Origin: DATFVA01 sp963764235
GTDB taxonomy: Bacteria; Bacteroidota; Ignavibacteria; Ignavibacteriales; Ignavibacteriaceae
NCBI GenBank assembly: GCA_963764235.1
Contig: CAVXRO010000014.1
Location: 682,001 to 746,000, forward strand
Reading direction: 5' to 3'
Length of the DNA stretch: 64,000 nt
Position numbers and translations under genes: made by a program. The first letter of the stretch is position 1, and every line of letters begins with the position of its first letter. The notes beneath the pieces were generated by a model, which saw only the letters and a program-made list of their open reading frames with translations, ran no database searches and was not told the DNA's origin. Positions 36,685-46,391 of this stretch are shown here, piece after piece.

Positions 36685-39255
36685 TTAGCCGGCCCAGTAT
36701 ACCAATCCCATCTCAAAAGGATTTATCAGTAAAGGATGTTTGGGAAGCACACGGATGGTAAAGCCCTGCTGTCCAGACCTCCTTGTAGCTATACTTCCGG
36801 TGTATTTATAATTACCGTCTGTCATTTTGTGTGATTCGGACTTAAGCACAATTGTCTCATTATACTCGGGATTATCCTGTTGGTCGACCGGACCATAATA
36901 AACCTGAACCTCCACATCCTGAGGAGTAAGCTCCCCGAGATAAATCTCTGCGGAAATCGATAATTCTTCTCCCACAAAAACAGATTTGGAATTATCAGGA
37001 TTCACCAGATTAACAAGCCGGATATTGTCCCAGTTCTTATGCATATTTACTTTCCAGTCTGCCAGTTCCTTCGCGTTATTCCATTTCTTCTCAGCAAATA
37101 TCCGTCGCTTCTCAATTGCAGCTTTATAATAATTCTCAAAGTACTCCTGTACCATCCTGTGGGTATTGAAATAAGGCCCGAGTTTCTTCATTGAATTTTT
37201 TACCTTCTGGATCCATTCACGCGGAAGTCCGTCTTCACCCCGTGAATAGAACAAAGGAATGATCTGTGTCTCCAGGGTATTGTAAAGCTGGCGCGACTCA
37301 AGTTCATCCTGGTAATCAGGATCGGTATACTCCTCGCCGTTCCCAATTTTCCATCCCAGCTCAGGATCAAATCCCTCATCCCACCATCCGTCGAGTACAC
37401 TGAAATTCAGTCCGCCATTAGCTATTACCTTCATACCCGAGGTACCGCTAGCCTCCAGAGGACGGCGAGGCGTATTGAGCCACACATCGCATCCTTCAAC
37501 CAGGTAATGTGCTACATTAATATCATAATTCTCAATAAAAACTACCTTCCGCCTGAAAACCTCATCCTTTGATATTTCGCATATATCCTGTATCAGCTTT
37601 TTGCCCTCCTCATCTTTAGGATGAGCTTTTCCTGCAATTATAAACTGAACCGGAAGATTGCGGTTGCCCAGGATCTGGTTTAGCCTTTCAAGATTCCTGA
37701 ATAAAAGTGTCGCTCTTTTATAAGTAGCAAACCGCCTCGCAAAACCGATTGTTAATGCGGTCGGATCAAGAACTTCCGCAGCTGTTGTAACTTCAGTCTG
37801 GCTGCCGCCCCTCGATTTAACCTGTTTAATAAGCCTTCTGCGCGCAAATGCAACTAACCGTTCGCGTCTTCTTTCGTGGGTTCTCCAGAGTTCCTCATCA
37901 GGTATTTTATCTATCCTCTGCCAGAGACTTGGAGATGCGGGATTCTCAAGCCACTTTTCTCCTATATACTGAACCAGCAGTTCTTCCATCTCCTTTGAGA
38001 TATGGGAACGGATGTGAACACCATTAGTAATGCTTCCTATCGGTATTTCATTAAAAGGAACATCTCTGAAGCCGCTGACCCACATCTTTTTTGACACTTT
38101 TCCATGAAGTTTACTCACACCATTTATGTAACCAGCAGTATTCATAGCAAGATGTGCCATATTAAATACACTGGATTCTTTATCCCTGTATATTGTGCCC
38201 AGCGAGTAAAACTCTTTGCCTGCGATCTTTAATTCATTCCTGTAATAATTTCCAAGGTATTTTTCAACAAGCTCATTAGCAAATACATCTATTCCTGCAG
38301 GTACAGGAGTATGGGTTGTAAAAATGTTTGATGAATATCCTATTTCTTTTGCTTCAGTATAACTTAAGCCCTCATTCTGGATGAGGTACCGGATCCTTTC
38401 AAGCGAGAGAAATGCTGAGTGTCCCTCATTCATATGACAGACCATAGGTCTGATTCCGAGTGTATGCATTGTTCTGATCCCTCCTATTCCGAGGATAATT
38501 TCCTGTTCAATCCTCGTCTCCACATTTCCACCGTACAAAGTCTTGGTAATGATCCTATCCTCCTCAGAGTTCATCATCACATTAGTATCAAGCAAATAAA
38601 GCGGAATCCTTCCAATCTGTATTTTCCAAACCTGGAAGAATACTTCTCTGTTAGCAAAAGACACCGATAGAGTCAAAGGATCATTTTTATCATTCCTGAC
38701 TAGTTCCATAGGAAGGTTATCAAAGTCATTTATTTCGTATCGTTCATGCTGCCATCCGTCTGAATTCAGGTACTGCTGAAAATAGCCTTCCTTATAGAGG
38801 AGTCCCAATCCTATTAAAGGAATACCCAGGTCGCTCGCAGCTTTTAGATGATCACCCGCCAGAACACCGAGTCCTCCTGAATATGTCTGAAGACATTCAG
38901 TTAGTCCGAATTCGGCCGAGAAGTATATTATGTTGAATGAAGTAGAAAAATTATAGTTCTTCTGATACCATGTTTTCTCATTAAGATATTCCTGAAGTTT
39001 ATTGTGTACACGTTGAAGGTGAGCGATAAATCCGTCATCGTGTGAAACCTCTTCCAGTCTGTCCTGGCTCACGTTACCGAGAATCATAACGGGATTATGA
39101 TTTGTTTCATCCCATAATTCCCGATCAAGTCTTCTGAAAAGTTCTCTTGAATCTGAGTGCCAGGTCCAATGCAGATTATAGGCTATTTCTCTGAGCTTTT
39201 CAAGGTTTTCAGGAAGTGAAGGTACTACGTTGTAAGTACCCAGGAATTTATGCAT
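36685..39255 (-). CDS. glgP: Alpha-glucan (glycogen/maltodextrin) phosphorylase, DUF3417 type
   Basis: Releases glucose-1-phosphate from alpha-1,4-glucans using pyridoxal phosphate. 856 residues. The N-terminal DUF3417 region (about 10-120: NLHWTWHSDSRELF) marks the short, non-allosteric class. The glucan-binding and catalytic regions follow, with the PLP lysine in EASGTSGMK near residue 605 and NGGLNFSVLDGWW after it. The C-terminal about 120 residues are a beta domain (SISAEIYLGELTPQDVEVQV). GGAG lies upstream of the ATG. It points to a glycogen-storing organism. Confidence 0.93.
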   Translation of the reverse strand: MHKFLGTYNVVPSLPENLEKLREIAYNLHWTWHSDSRELFRRLDRELWDETNHNPVMILGNVSQDRLEEVSHDDGFIAHLQRVHNKLQEYLNEKTWYQKNYNFSTSFNIIYFSAEFGLTECLQTYSGGLGVLAGDHLKAASDLGIPLIGLGLLYKEGYFQQYLNSDGWQHERYEINDFDNLPMELVRNDKNDPLTLSVSFANREVFFQVWKIQIGRIPLYLLDTNVMMNSEEDRIITKTLYGGNVETRIEQEIILGIGGIRTMHTLGIRPMVCHMNEGHSAFLSLERIRYLIQNEGLSYTEAKEIGYSSNIFTTHTPVPAGIDVFANELVEKYLGNYYRNELKIAGKEFYSLGTIYRDKESSVFNMAHLAMNTAGYINGVSKLHGKVSKKMWVSGFRDVPFNEIPIGSITNGVHIRSHISKEMEELLVQYIGEKWLENPASPSLWQRIDKIPDEELWRTHERRRERLVAFARRRLIKQVKSRGGSQTEVTTAAEVLDPTALTIGFARRFATYKRATLLFRNLERLNQILGNRNLPVQFIIAGKAHPKDEEGKKLIQDICEISKDEVFRRKVVFIENYDINVAHYLVEGCDVWLNTPRRPLEASGTSGMKVIANGGLNFSVLDGWWDEGFDPELGWKIGNGEEYTDPDYQDELESRQLYNTLETQIIPLFYSRGEDGLPREWIQKVKNSMKKLGPYFNTHRMVQEYFENYYKAAIEKRRIFAEKKWNNAKELADWKVNMHKNWDNIRLVNLVNPDNSKSVFVGEELSISAEIYLGELTPQDVEVQVYYGPVDQQDNPEYNETIVLKSESHKMTDGNYKYTGSIATRRSGQQGFTIRVLPKHPLLINPFEMGLVYWAG

Positions 39256-39362
39256 ACTTTCTCCGTTCTTTGATTATCCGGTCTGAAATTGAATTTGGAA
39301 ATATAATTAATATGAATGGTATATAAAATTAGGTTTCCAGGTTAATATCCTTTAAAATAAAA

Positions 39363-39390
39363 GAAAGCCGGTTTTTAATCCGGCTTTCTG
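39363..39390 (-). terminator. Strong rho-independent terminator after the type IX secreted protein
   Basis: A 10-bp perfect stem (39363-39372 with 39381-39390, AGAAAGCCGG/CCGGCTTTCT) and an 8-base loop are followed by a T-rich tract on the minus strand. It lies about 22 bases after the stop at 39413. The A/T flanks on both sides could make it work on both strands, but only the minus-strand gene needs it. Confidence 0.9.
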
Positions 39391-39412
39391 AAATTTAGAT
39401 TTAATCAAAAGA

Positions 39413-42334
39413 TTATTTCAAAAGGATCATTTTCCTTATCTGCGTGAAATCAGATCCATTAGAACCATTTGCTTTAAATTCATAGAAATAAACGCCGCTG
39501 CCAACCTTATTTCCATGTATGTCTTCAGAATTCCATACCACGGAATGAGTTCCTGCATTTTGTTGTGAATTTACAAGTACATTTATAACCTCTCCAAGGA
39601 GATTATAAATTACGACTTTCACACTTGCAGCAACCGGAAGCGTGTATTCTATCTTAGTCGAGGGATTAAAAGGATTCGGGTAATTCTGCTTGAGACTATA
39701 ATCTTTTGGCAGTTGTGAATTAGCTAAAGGTTCTTCAACTCCAACAACTCCCGTGCGCGCAAAAGCCAGGCCTGTTACCTGCATAGCTCCGGTAGATCCT
39801 ATGAGAGTACCTGCACCAGTCGTCTTATCAATTTGGATAAAATCGCTAATTGTATTCCCTGCACCGATAGCACCATATAAATTTCCAGCAGCATCAAATT
39901 CAATCGTATTGGTCACTGTATTAAATCCTGTATGACCAATAATTGTGGGTACTCCTGAAAGTAAATCTATTTTATAGAGTAGGTCTCTATTACTTCCGAG
40001 GACAGCATAGGCAGTGGCATATAGTTCATTTGTTATAGGATCAAAAGCGATTGATGTCAGATTTACCCCTGCATCCGCTACCTGAGTATATGATCCATCA
40101 GAAAGATCGATAGTATATATTTCACCTGATTTAAGAATAGCATATAAAACGGCAGAGGTATCAAAGGCAATAGCCTGTACGTTGGCGAGATTTAAAGTAT
40201 CAAGAATGTATGCATCACCTAGAGTAGGATTAACTCTTAAAATATATGAACTCGCTACTTGTGCATATAATCCATACATATTATGTGTATGATGGTTGAT
40301 AGATATTTTGGAAATATAATCAACTTCATCATAATCACTTGATCCTATTGAATCAGCCCGACCCGAAAGTAAATCAACACTGTAAAGCATTCCATTGTTG
40401 GAATTGCCTGTAGCTGCATACATGATACCTTGTGTAACCTGATTTATTATATAACCATTTCCGAATAAATCAATACCCGGAAAATCAGGATCATTGCTTG
40501 TAAATGTGAGTGTATTGTTTCTGAACCCTACACTATCAGGAGTAAAAGTTACTTCAAATGTCAGAGAATCGTATGGTGATATTGTAACAGATCCGGAGGG
40601 AACATTTTGAATTTGAAAAGGACCGACAGTGGCCGGAACATCTGTGATCACAACATCTTCAGAGCCATAATTATATATTACAATCTGTTGAGGCTGACTG
40701 GAAAAACCTAACTCAACGCTGCCAAAATTAAACTCATTCTGACGTACAAAAAGATGGGGACCATTAAAAGGGATAGTCCTTATTCCGCCAACCCAAGTCC
40801 CCCACGTATCTGTTGCAGACGCATATTCTGTAAAAACCCAAAATTTATTTTGATCGATCGGATCTAGATAAACACCCATGTAATCACCCCACCTATTTTG
40901 ATTCCCTCCAAACGTAACTACATAATTTCCTTTACCTTCTTTCAATGGAATACTGCCGCTATATCCGCCTGGATCTCTATTCGGTAAGACAGAATAATAA
41001 GCACCTATATATTCATTTTCGCTTGAACGGCTGTATGTTAAACATACGTTTCCATCCTTATCAAGGGTAAGCGCCGGAAATTCATAGTAATAACCAAGGG
41101 ACCCGAATGTTATGTCATCAATTACTGTGCTGGTATTAGCGTTAATTTTGTAATAAGATATAGCAGAATGAGAAGTTTGATTAGGATTTCTGATCGCGTG
41201 AACTGCCCAGAGTGTATCATTCCTAAAATAAGCTCTTTCTGAAATTCGGGCATCATTTGATTCGATTGGTGTGTTTCCACCTCCCAATTGATCGGCATCC
41301 GGTGGAGGGGAAAAAGTCGATACAGATACATTTGTTCCGGTCAAAGTAGGCGAGGTTAAAGAATTAGAAATTTTATAGAGAGCCAGAACATTACCCCCGA
41401 ATGAAGGAGCACTTATCAGATAATAATCGGAGGTACTGCCGGTAGTAATTGTAGGTGCAATACTGAATACCCTATTCGAACTACCAGGAAGTGAAATATT
41501 CCAGAAGTCGGTATAATGTAAAGTCTCTCCTGTTGACGAATATAATTCAGCTTTAGAGATGATCCTTATTCTCGAATAAACTGAACCTGCTCCCCGCGGA
41601 AACTGATTGGTTGTAATATAGATAGCTTGTGAATCGTAGCCGACATGAGGATAATCAGCCCACAAATCAGTACTGATATGCCCATTATAATCTCCGGGAA
41701 GCGCCCAGGCATACCAAACGCCTAAAGGATTATCGTCATCTGAGACCGCAGTATAAAGAAAAGACGGCGATATATCGGTTGCACGATGCCATACCATTAC
41801 CCATCTATTGCTATAATTATCATAAATGATCTGAGGATCACCCGCCATAGTACTAGAGTATAGAGGAGAAAACCATTGATTGGCATCTATGGATTTAAGA
41901 AGATTCCCCTCTTTATCCCAAATTGAAAACGTACTATTTACGAGCGCCACAATATGATTAGGTCCAACAGCGACATTAGGATCAGGGGGGATATAATTTG
42001 TCATTGGAATCCCGGGAAATTCATCTAACAATATTGGCATACCCTCTAACCTACCAGAGGTTTGTGTTTTTGTATTTTTATCTTCAATGTATATAGAATT
42101 TGCCGGCTCATTAATGTTAGGAAGAATTCTGGGTGGTTCATTAATCCCAAATTCATTTTCCATGACACGATTTTCTGGTTTCGGAATTGCAATAGTCTTT
42201 GAAAAATTATCGGTATTTAATACAACCCCGGAATACACACTTCCGGTATCCGACTGAAAAGTTACCTGTGCGGATACCTGGGGATAGAAAATAAATATAA
42301 GTAAAAAAAAGGAGTAAAGGATCCTATTATTCAT
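39413..42334 (-). CDS. Large secreted protein with HYDIN-type domain and type IX secretion C-terminal sorting signal
   Basis: 973 residues. A signal peptide (about 1-22, ending VSAQ) is followed by a long beta-rich N-terminal region with NHIVALVNSTFSIWD and repeated FTEYASATDTW-like strands. A choice-of-anchor-D (HYDIN/ASH-like) domain follows (FNFGSVELGF ... FTSNDPDFPGIDLFGNG). Next comes a propeller-like section of six or so SIAFDPITNELYATA repeats. The last about 94 residues form the Por-secretion domain (QNYPNPFNPSTKIEY ... GSGVYFYEF ... KMILLK). Exported through type IX secretion and surface-attached or released. Single gene between a terminator and the respiratory operon. Confidence 0.92.
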   Translation of the reverse strand: MNNRILYSFFLLIFIFYPQVSAQVTFQSDTGSVYSGVVLNTDNFSKTIAIPKPENRVMENEFGINEPPRILPNINEPANSIYIEDKNTKTQTSGRLEGMPILLDEFPGIPMTNYIPPDPNVAVGPNHIVALVNSTFSIWDKEGNLLKSIDANQWFSPLYSSTMAGDPQIIYDNYSNRWVMVWHRATDISPSFLYTAVSDDDNPLGVWYAWALPGDYNGHISTDLWADYPHVGYDSQAIYITTNQFPRGAGSVYSRIRIISKAELYSSTGETLHYTDFWNISLPGSSNRVFSIAPTITTGSTSDYYLISAPSFGGNVLALYKISNSLTSPTLTGTNVSVSTFSPPPDADQLGGGNTPIESNDARISERAYFRNDTLWAVHAIRNPNQTSHSAISYYKINANTSTVIDDITFGSLGYYYEFPALTLDKDGNVCLTYSRSSENEYIGAYYSVLPNRDPGGYSGSIPLKEGKGNYVVTFGGNQNRWGDYMGVYLDPIDQNKFWVFTEYASATDTWGTWVGGIRTIPFNGPHLFVRQNEFNFGSVELGFSSQPQQIVIYNYGSEDVVITDVPATVGPFQIQNVPSGSVTISPYDSLTFEVTFTPDSVGFRNNTLTFTSNDPDFPGIDLFGNGYIINQVTQGIMYAATGNSNNGMLYSVDLLSGRADSIGSSDYDEVDYISKISINHHTHNMYGLYAQVASSYILRVNPTLGDAYILDTLNLANVQAIAFDTSAVLYAILKSGEIYTIDLSDGSYTQVADAGVNLTSIAFDPITNELYATAYAVLGSNRDLLYKIDLLSGVPTIIGHTGFNTVTNTIEFDAAGNLYGAIGAGNTISDFIQIDKTTGAGTLIGSTGAMQVTGLAFARTGVVGVEEPLANSQLPKDYSLKQNYPNPFNPSTKIEYTLPVAASVKVVIYNLLGEVINVLVNSQQNAGTHSVVWNSEDIHGNKVGSGVYFYEFKANGSNGSDFTQIRKMILLK

Positions 42335-42520
42335 CTAACTGCCTTTGTTATTAAAAATGCTTATTAAATGCAAAACAACTCTATTATTAGCTGACTTAAA
42401 CATAATGAAAAAACTTAAATAGTGAAAAGATTCTGTTATAAAGTGGTTCAGAATTGAATTTAATTTGTTATATATTTTGAAAATTAGCTACTTCAACTTA
42501 AAAATTCAATTCAAGAATTT

Positions 42521-43861
42521 TTATTGCTTGTAGGTTCTCATTATATAGTGTGCAATTGAGTCAGCCTCTACGGGTGTAAGGCCGGGATTCGGCATAGGCG
42601 GGTAGCCGGGATTTTTCTTTACGGGCTTTCTTATAAATGCTATTAACTGGTCAATATGACCTTCATACTTGGGAAGTGTTTCCTGATATGGGGGTCCTAC
42701 TACTTTATGATCAAAGGAATGACAGGAGGAGCATATATTCTTATATATCTGTTCACCGCTTAACGCTTTTGCTTTGGTTCCCTCCCCGGTAAGCTCAGCC
42801 ATCATCTTCTCGAATTTAACATTCATCACTGCTGTCTGGACTTCGGTGGAGTTCTGGAGAGCAAGCTGATCTTTTATGATCAATGCAAGTAATGTAAAAA
42901 GGATCATATAAAATACAGAACCGCTGTGTCTTAAATCCTTATTTTTGATCATTGAATACAGCAAATGGTAGGCAATAAATAAAAGGATTAGTGCAATTGT
43001 AACAAAAAAGAAAATTGCTCCCGATAATGCAGATGAGGGAAAAGCAAATACGTCTATAATTATGAAGACAGGCACAAGTAATGCACCGGTAAAGGTAAAT
43101 CTGGTAGCAACTTTCTTTACAAAATCGAAATAGGGTCCGGACTGTAAGTGTTTACCCCCTTCCCAGTAAAAAAAAGCAAAAAATATAGCGGCACCTGTAA
43201 GGGCTATTGCTGAAGAAATGAAGCTAAAAAGATGCGCCAGTACTTCCCAGGAGAACATAAGATATATGATGTTGTATTTACCCCACATTGTGGGATAAGC
43301 AGCCACGGTAGCTGATGAAATAAACAGCCAGATGGCAAGAAAAATGAAGACGATACCATATCGCCCTGATTTTCCGCTGAGGCCTATATTAGCTTTACGA
43401 AACTTTGAAACCTCCCAGGCAACGGCTTCATCTTTCGGTTTAAAGTCTTTAAAGGCATCATAAATTCCCATGAAGGTCATTGTATATCTGTATGTGTAAA
43501 TCAGTATAAGACCAATAGCCATAAAGAAGATGGAAAAAATCAAATATACACTAACATTTGAGTTGGTACCCTGTAGAAGCTGTGTATATATGAGCATCGC
43601 AGTAATAATGGGAACTATTCCGAGAATCAAGCCTATGCTTTTATTAATTGTCAGAGTTTCAATAACATCCTTTGAAAATTTAAGATAGATGTTATTGGAT
43701 TCCTTAAATCCTTTAGCTTTATAATAAAGTGACAATATAGTTGACCCGAATACCGCGCTCAGAAAAGGGATGAACAGGAAAAGGATCAATATCAGGAGGT
43801 AATGCAGTAACTGAATATGCTCCGCTGATTGGGGTATAACCAGTTTATCAAGAAAATCCAT
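42521..43861 (-). CDS. Polytopic membrane protein with C-terminal cytochrome c domain
   Basis: 446 residues with about eight membrane helices through residue 340. A single-haem domain follows, with CSSCH near 377 and a Met-ligand region PPMPNPGL. The hydrophobic part matches no oxidase subunit I know. The gene is last in the respiratory operon, 24 bases after ctaB. It may be a membrane-bound electron carrier between alternative complex III and the oxidase, or an extra quinol-interacting subunit. Both are inference. Confidence 0.82.
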   Translation of the reverse strand: MDFLDKLVIPQSAEHIQLLHYLLILILFLFIPFLSAVFGSTILSLYYKAKGFKESNNIYLKFSKDVIETLTINKSIGLILGIVPIITAMLIYTQLLQGTNSNVSVYLIFSIFFMAIGLILIYTYRYTMTFMGIYDAFKDFKPKDEAVAWEVSKFRKANIGLSGKSGRYGIVFIFLAIWLFISSATVAAYPTMWGKYNIIYLMFSWEVLAHLFSFISSAIALTGAAIFFAFFYWEGGKHLQSGPYFDFVKKVATRFTFTGALLVPVFIIIDVFAFPSSALSGAIFFFVTIALILLFIAYHLLYSMIKNKDLRHSGSVFYMILFTLLALIIKDQLALQNSTEVQTAVMNVKFEKMMAELTGEGTKAKALSGEQIYKNICSSCHSFDHKVVGPPYQETLPKYEGHIDQLIAFIRKPVKKNPGYPPMPNPGLTPVEADSIAHYIMRTYKQ

Positions 43862-43885
43862 TTATTTTTCTCACATTATTATATG

Positions 43886-44755
43886 TTAAAAGAATATTAA
43901 AAGTTTATCGAGAGAAAGCAGTACAACTACCAGGATTGCGAAAATGTTTATTTCCCTGAATGCCGTTATAAAATACATTCTTTCTTTAGTAAATCTCACA
44001 AGCTTGAATGAATTCCAGACAAGCCAGGCACCGGCAAGGAACAATCCATATCCTACAAAAGGCGACTGAAGTTTTCCGAAGAACGGAATCATCAGACAGG
44101 TAACTACCGTTGCGGCAATCCATGTAAAAGTTATTCTGGCAAGCTGATCCGGATTAAATATCTGTGTCAGGGTGGGAAATCCTGCTTTCTGATAATCCTT
44201 ATCGAGCACAAGCAGCAGCAGCCAGAAATGAGGGATCTGCCAGATGAAAAAGAACGATGCAATAATCCATATCTGCGGATCGGAAATACTTCCTCCGCCG
44301 GCAACCCATCCAACAGCTGGGGGTATTGCTCCAACCAACGACCCTGGTATGATTGCTAATGGGTTAACTTTCTTCAGAGGAGTATAAATACCGTTGTACC
44401 ATAAGAGGTTCAAAAGTCCCAGACTTAAAGCAAGTAGACCTGAACCAAAATATAACAGCAGTGAACCTGCGATGAGAAGGATAAGAGCTATTCTCAAAGC
44501 ATTTGAGGGAGATATTCTTCCCGAAGGTATGGGTCTGTTTTTTGTCCTGCTCATCAAAGCATCTGTTTTTCTTTCCTGGTAATGGTTGATCACCGCAGAG
44601 CCGCACGCAAGAAAAAGGATTCCCAGAGTTGGAAGTATTGCGGATACGTTTAGTTCACCCGCTGCAGAGATAAATCCGAACAGCATCGTTATTGTAACGA
44701 AAATCGTTATTCTGATCTTAGTAAGCTCTGATAATATGTTCAGCTTTTCTTTCAC
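43886..44755 (-). CDS. ctaB: Protohaem IX farnesyltransferase (haem O synthase)
   Basis: Farnesylates haem B to haem O for the haem-copper oxidase. 289 residues with about eight or nine membrane helices. UbiA-family Asp-rich motifs lie around KTDALMSRTKNRPIPSGRI, and YNGIYTPLKK follows. The start is a GTG at 44755, 5 bases after the coxB stop. No haem A synthase (ctaA) is in the window, so haem A or haem O use cannot be decided. Confidence 0.93.
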   Translation of the reverse strand: MKEKLNILSELTKIRITIFVTITMLFGFISAAGELNVSAILPTLGILFLACGSAVINHYQERKTDALMSRTKNRPIPSGRISPSNALRIALILLIAGSLLLYFGSGLLALSLGLLNLLWYNGIYTPLKKVNPLAIIPGSLVGAIPPAVGWVAGGGSISDPQIWIIASFFFIWQIPHFWLLLLVLDKDYQKAGFPTLTQIFNPDQLARITFTWIAATVVTCLMIPFFGKLQSPFVGYGLFLAGAWLVWNSFKLVRFTKERMYFITAFREINIFAILVVVLLSLDKLLIFF

Positions 44756-44760
44756 TGGAA

Positions 44761-45444
44761 TTACATTGCCTTCGTTGTATCTGTCTTCGTCGTGGTAGTA
44801 CCAGCTGCGGAAGATTTAACTGACTTGAGGGAATCCTGCATCGCCTGATTTTTGAGCCATGTATCAAAAGAATTCTGGGGCATAACCACAACCTTGCTCA
44901 GCATATGGGAATGGTTCAAACCGCAGTACTCAGCACAAAATATATCATATGTGCCTACCCTATCGGCCAAGAACCAGGCCGAGTTGTTCCTGTTAGGAAT
45001 AACATCTTTCTTTACACGGAAAGCAGGAACAAAGAAAGAGTGGTTCACATCCCGGGAGTGCAGCAGAACCTTTACTGGTTTGTTAACAGGGACATAAAGA
45101 GTGTCCGATGAAACACCATTGGGATATTTAAAAGACCATTTCCACATCTGCGCTGTTACATCCACATTCATCGCATCTGCCGGTGCGTCAGCTAGCTGCT
45201 TGTAGCCGGCCCAGCCCATCCAGAACATTATTAACACCAGAATCGTCGGTATTACTGTCCAGGTTATTTCCAGCGGAATATTTCCATGTATGTTCTTTGC
45301 CCTGGGATTTCTTTTCCTGCTGTACCTGATCACAAAGTAAATCATACTCACGGTAATCACAACAAGAAAGAATACCGATACCGCCACTATGAAGAAAAAA
45401 GTGGTATCTGTTGAGTTTACAAAATTTGAAGCTCCGGAAAACAT
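44761..45444 (-). CDS. coxB: Cytochrome c oxidase subunit II (CuA)
   Basis: Receives electrons from cytochrome c through the binuclear CuA site. 227 residues with two N-terminal membrane helices (about 12-34 and 52-74) and a periplasmic cupredoxin domain. The CuA ligands are present in CAEYCGLNHSHM, with the upstream His in VNHSFFVPAF. No C-terminal cytochrome c fusion, so it is not a caa3 type by itself. The C-terminus is a Ser/Thr/Lys-rich tail. AAGG lies upstream of the ATG. Confidence 0.95.
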   Translation of the reverse strand: MFSGASNFVNSTDTTFFFIVAVSVFFLVVITVSMIYFVIRYSRKRNPRAKNIHGNIPLEITWTVIPTILVLIMFWMGWAGYKQLADAPADAMNVDVTAQMWKWSFKYPNGVSSDTLYVPVNKPVKVLLHSRDVNHSFFVPAFRVKKDVIPNRNNSAWFLADRVGTYDIFCAEYCGLNHSHMLSKVVVMPQNSFDTWLKNQAMQDSLKSVKSSAAGTTTTKTDTTKAM

Positions 45445-45451
45445 ATATTTA

Positions 45452-45756
45452 TCACCTTACATAAAAGGAATAATCAGCAAATAACAGAATGAATGAAATA
45501 AGAATAAAGAACAGAGCTATTCCAATAAAAACTCTAAAAGCTTTCTGTTCCACCTTGAGATGCATAAAGATCGTCAGTACCAGGTACGATTTAACGCTTG
45601 CGATAACAATTGCGGTTGTCACCGTTAACTGACCAAAATTTATTCCTGCTACAGTTACTGTTAGTCCGGTAAGTATCATCAGGGCTAACCAGACTAAAAT
45701 ATATATCCCGTAATTTGTAACATGTTATCATGCTGATGTTCTGCATGTTTTTCCAT
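45452..45756 (-). CDS. coxD: Cytochrome c oxidase subunit IV (prokaryotic type), one-base frameshift near 45723
   Basis: Small membrane subunit of the oxidase. The gene starts at the ATG at 45756 (MEKHAEHQHDN), directly after subunit III, but the frame stops early. Adding one base near 45721-45724 (for example AACATG read as AACCATG) joins it to the frame that continues YGIYILVWLALM and the two further helices to 45452. The joined protein, about 100 residues with three helices, has the normal family form. An ATG at 45679 gives only the truncated C-terminal part. A sequencing error is more likely than real loss. Confidence 0.8.
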
Positions 45757-45767
45757 CCGTCAACACC

Positions 45768-46391
45768 TCAGGTAATAAGATAAAATAATGGGAAAAGAAA
45801 TATCCAGATGATATCTACAAGGTGCCAGTACAATCCGGCAGCCTCCAGTTTCACGTAGTTGTCGGGGGTAATTACCCCTTTCGCGGTAAACCTGGTCATA
45901 GTAGCGATCACAACGGCACCGATAACTACGTGAAGTCCGTGCAACCCGGTCATTGTATAATATAATCCATAGAATAATACCTGTCCCTGTCCTTTCGACA
46001 ACAGTACATCTCCACCCGGATAAAGACCAAGATTTATGTGGTGCATCCATTCAAAATATTTATTAATCATGAACCCGGCAGCAAGTACAATCGTTATAAG
46101 CTGAAAGAAAATTGACAGCTTAATATTTCTTTTTTGTATGGCAGCGATAGAAAGGGCCATGGTTAGACTGCTAGTCAAGAGGATAGCAGTGTTAAAAGTT
46201 CCTATGAGGGTATTAAGTTCTTTTGCTGCAATATGAAAATCATGCTGATGTGTAAACCGATACACAGAATACAGGAAGAACAGACCTCCGAACAACAACA
46301 GTTCGGTAAACAGGAAAAGCCACATCCCCATCCGGGTACCGATATCATCTCTATGGACGTGAGTTACAGCTTGTTGTTCTAATTCGCTCAC
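45768..46391 (-). CDS. coxC: Cytochrome c oxidase subunit III
   Basis: 207 residues with five predicted helices, the length of the short form of subunit III seen with bacterial oxidases (the mitochondrial type has seven). Conserved RMGMWLFLFTELLLFGGLF at the N-terminus, GLHGLHVVIGA in the middle and AAGLYWHLVDIIWIFLF at the end. Its start overlaps the stop of coxA by 4 bases. Confidence 0.94.
   Translation of the reverse strand: MSELEQQAVTHVHRDDIGTRMGMWLFLFTELLLFGGLFFLYSVYRFTHQHDFHIAAKELNTLIGTFNTAILLTSSLTMALSIAAIQKRNIKLSIFFQLITIVLAAGFMINKYFEWMHHINLGLYPGGDVLLSKGQGQVLFYGLYYTMTGLHGLHVVIGAVVIATMTRFTAKGVITPDNYVKLEAAGLYWHLVDIIWIFLFPLFYLIT

Noticed and set aside
45452..45679. coxD taken as a complete 75-residue protein
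   Set aside because: The first helix and the His-rich N-terminus, present just upstream in another frame, would be missing.
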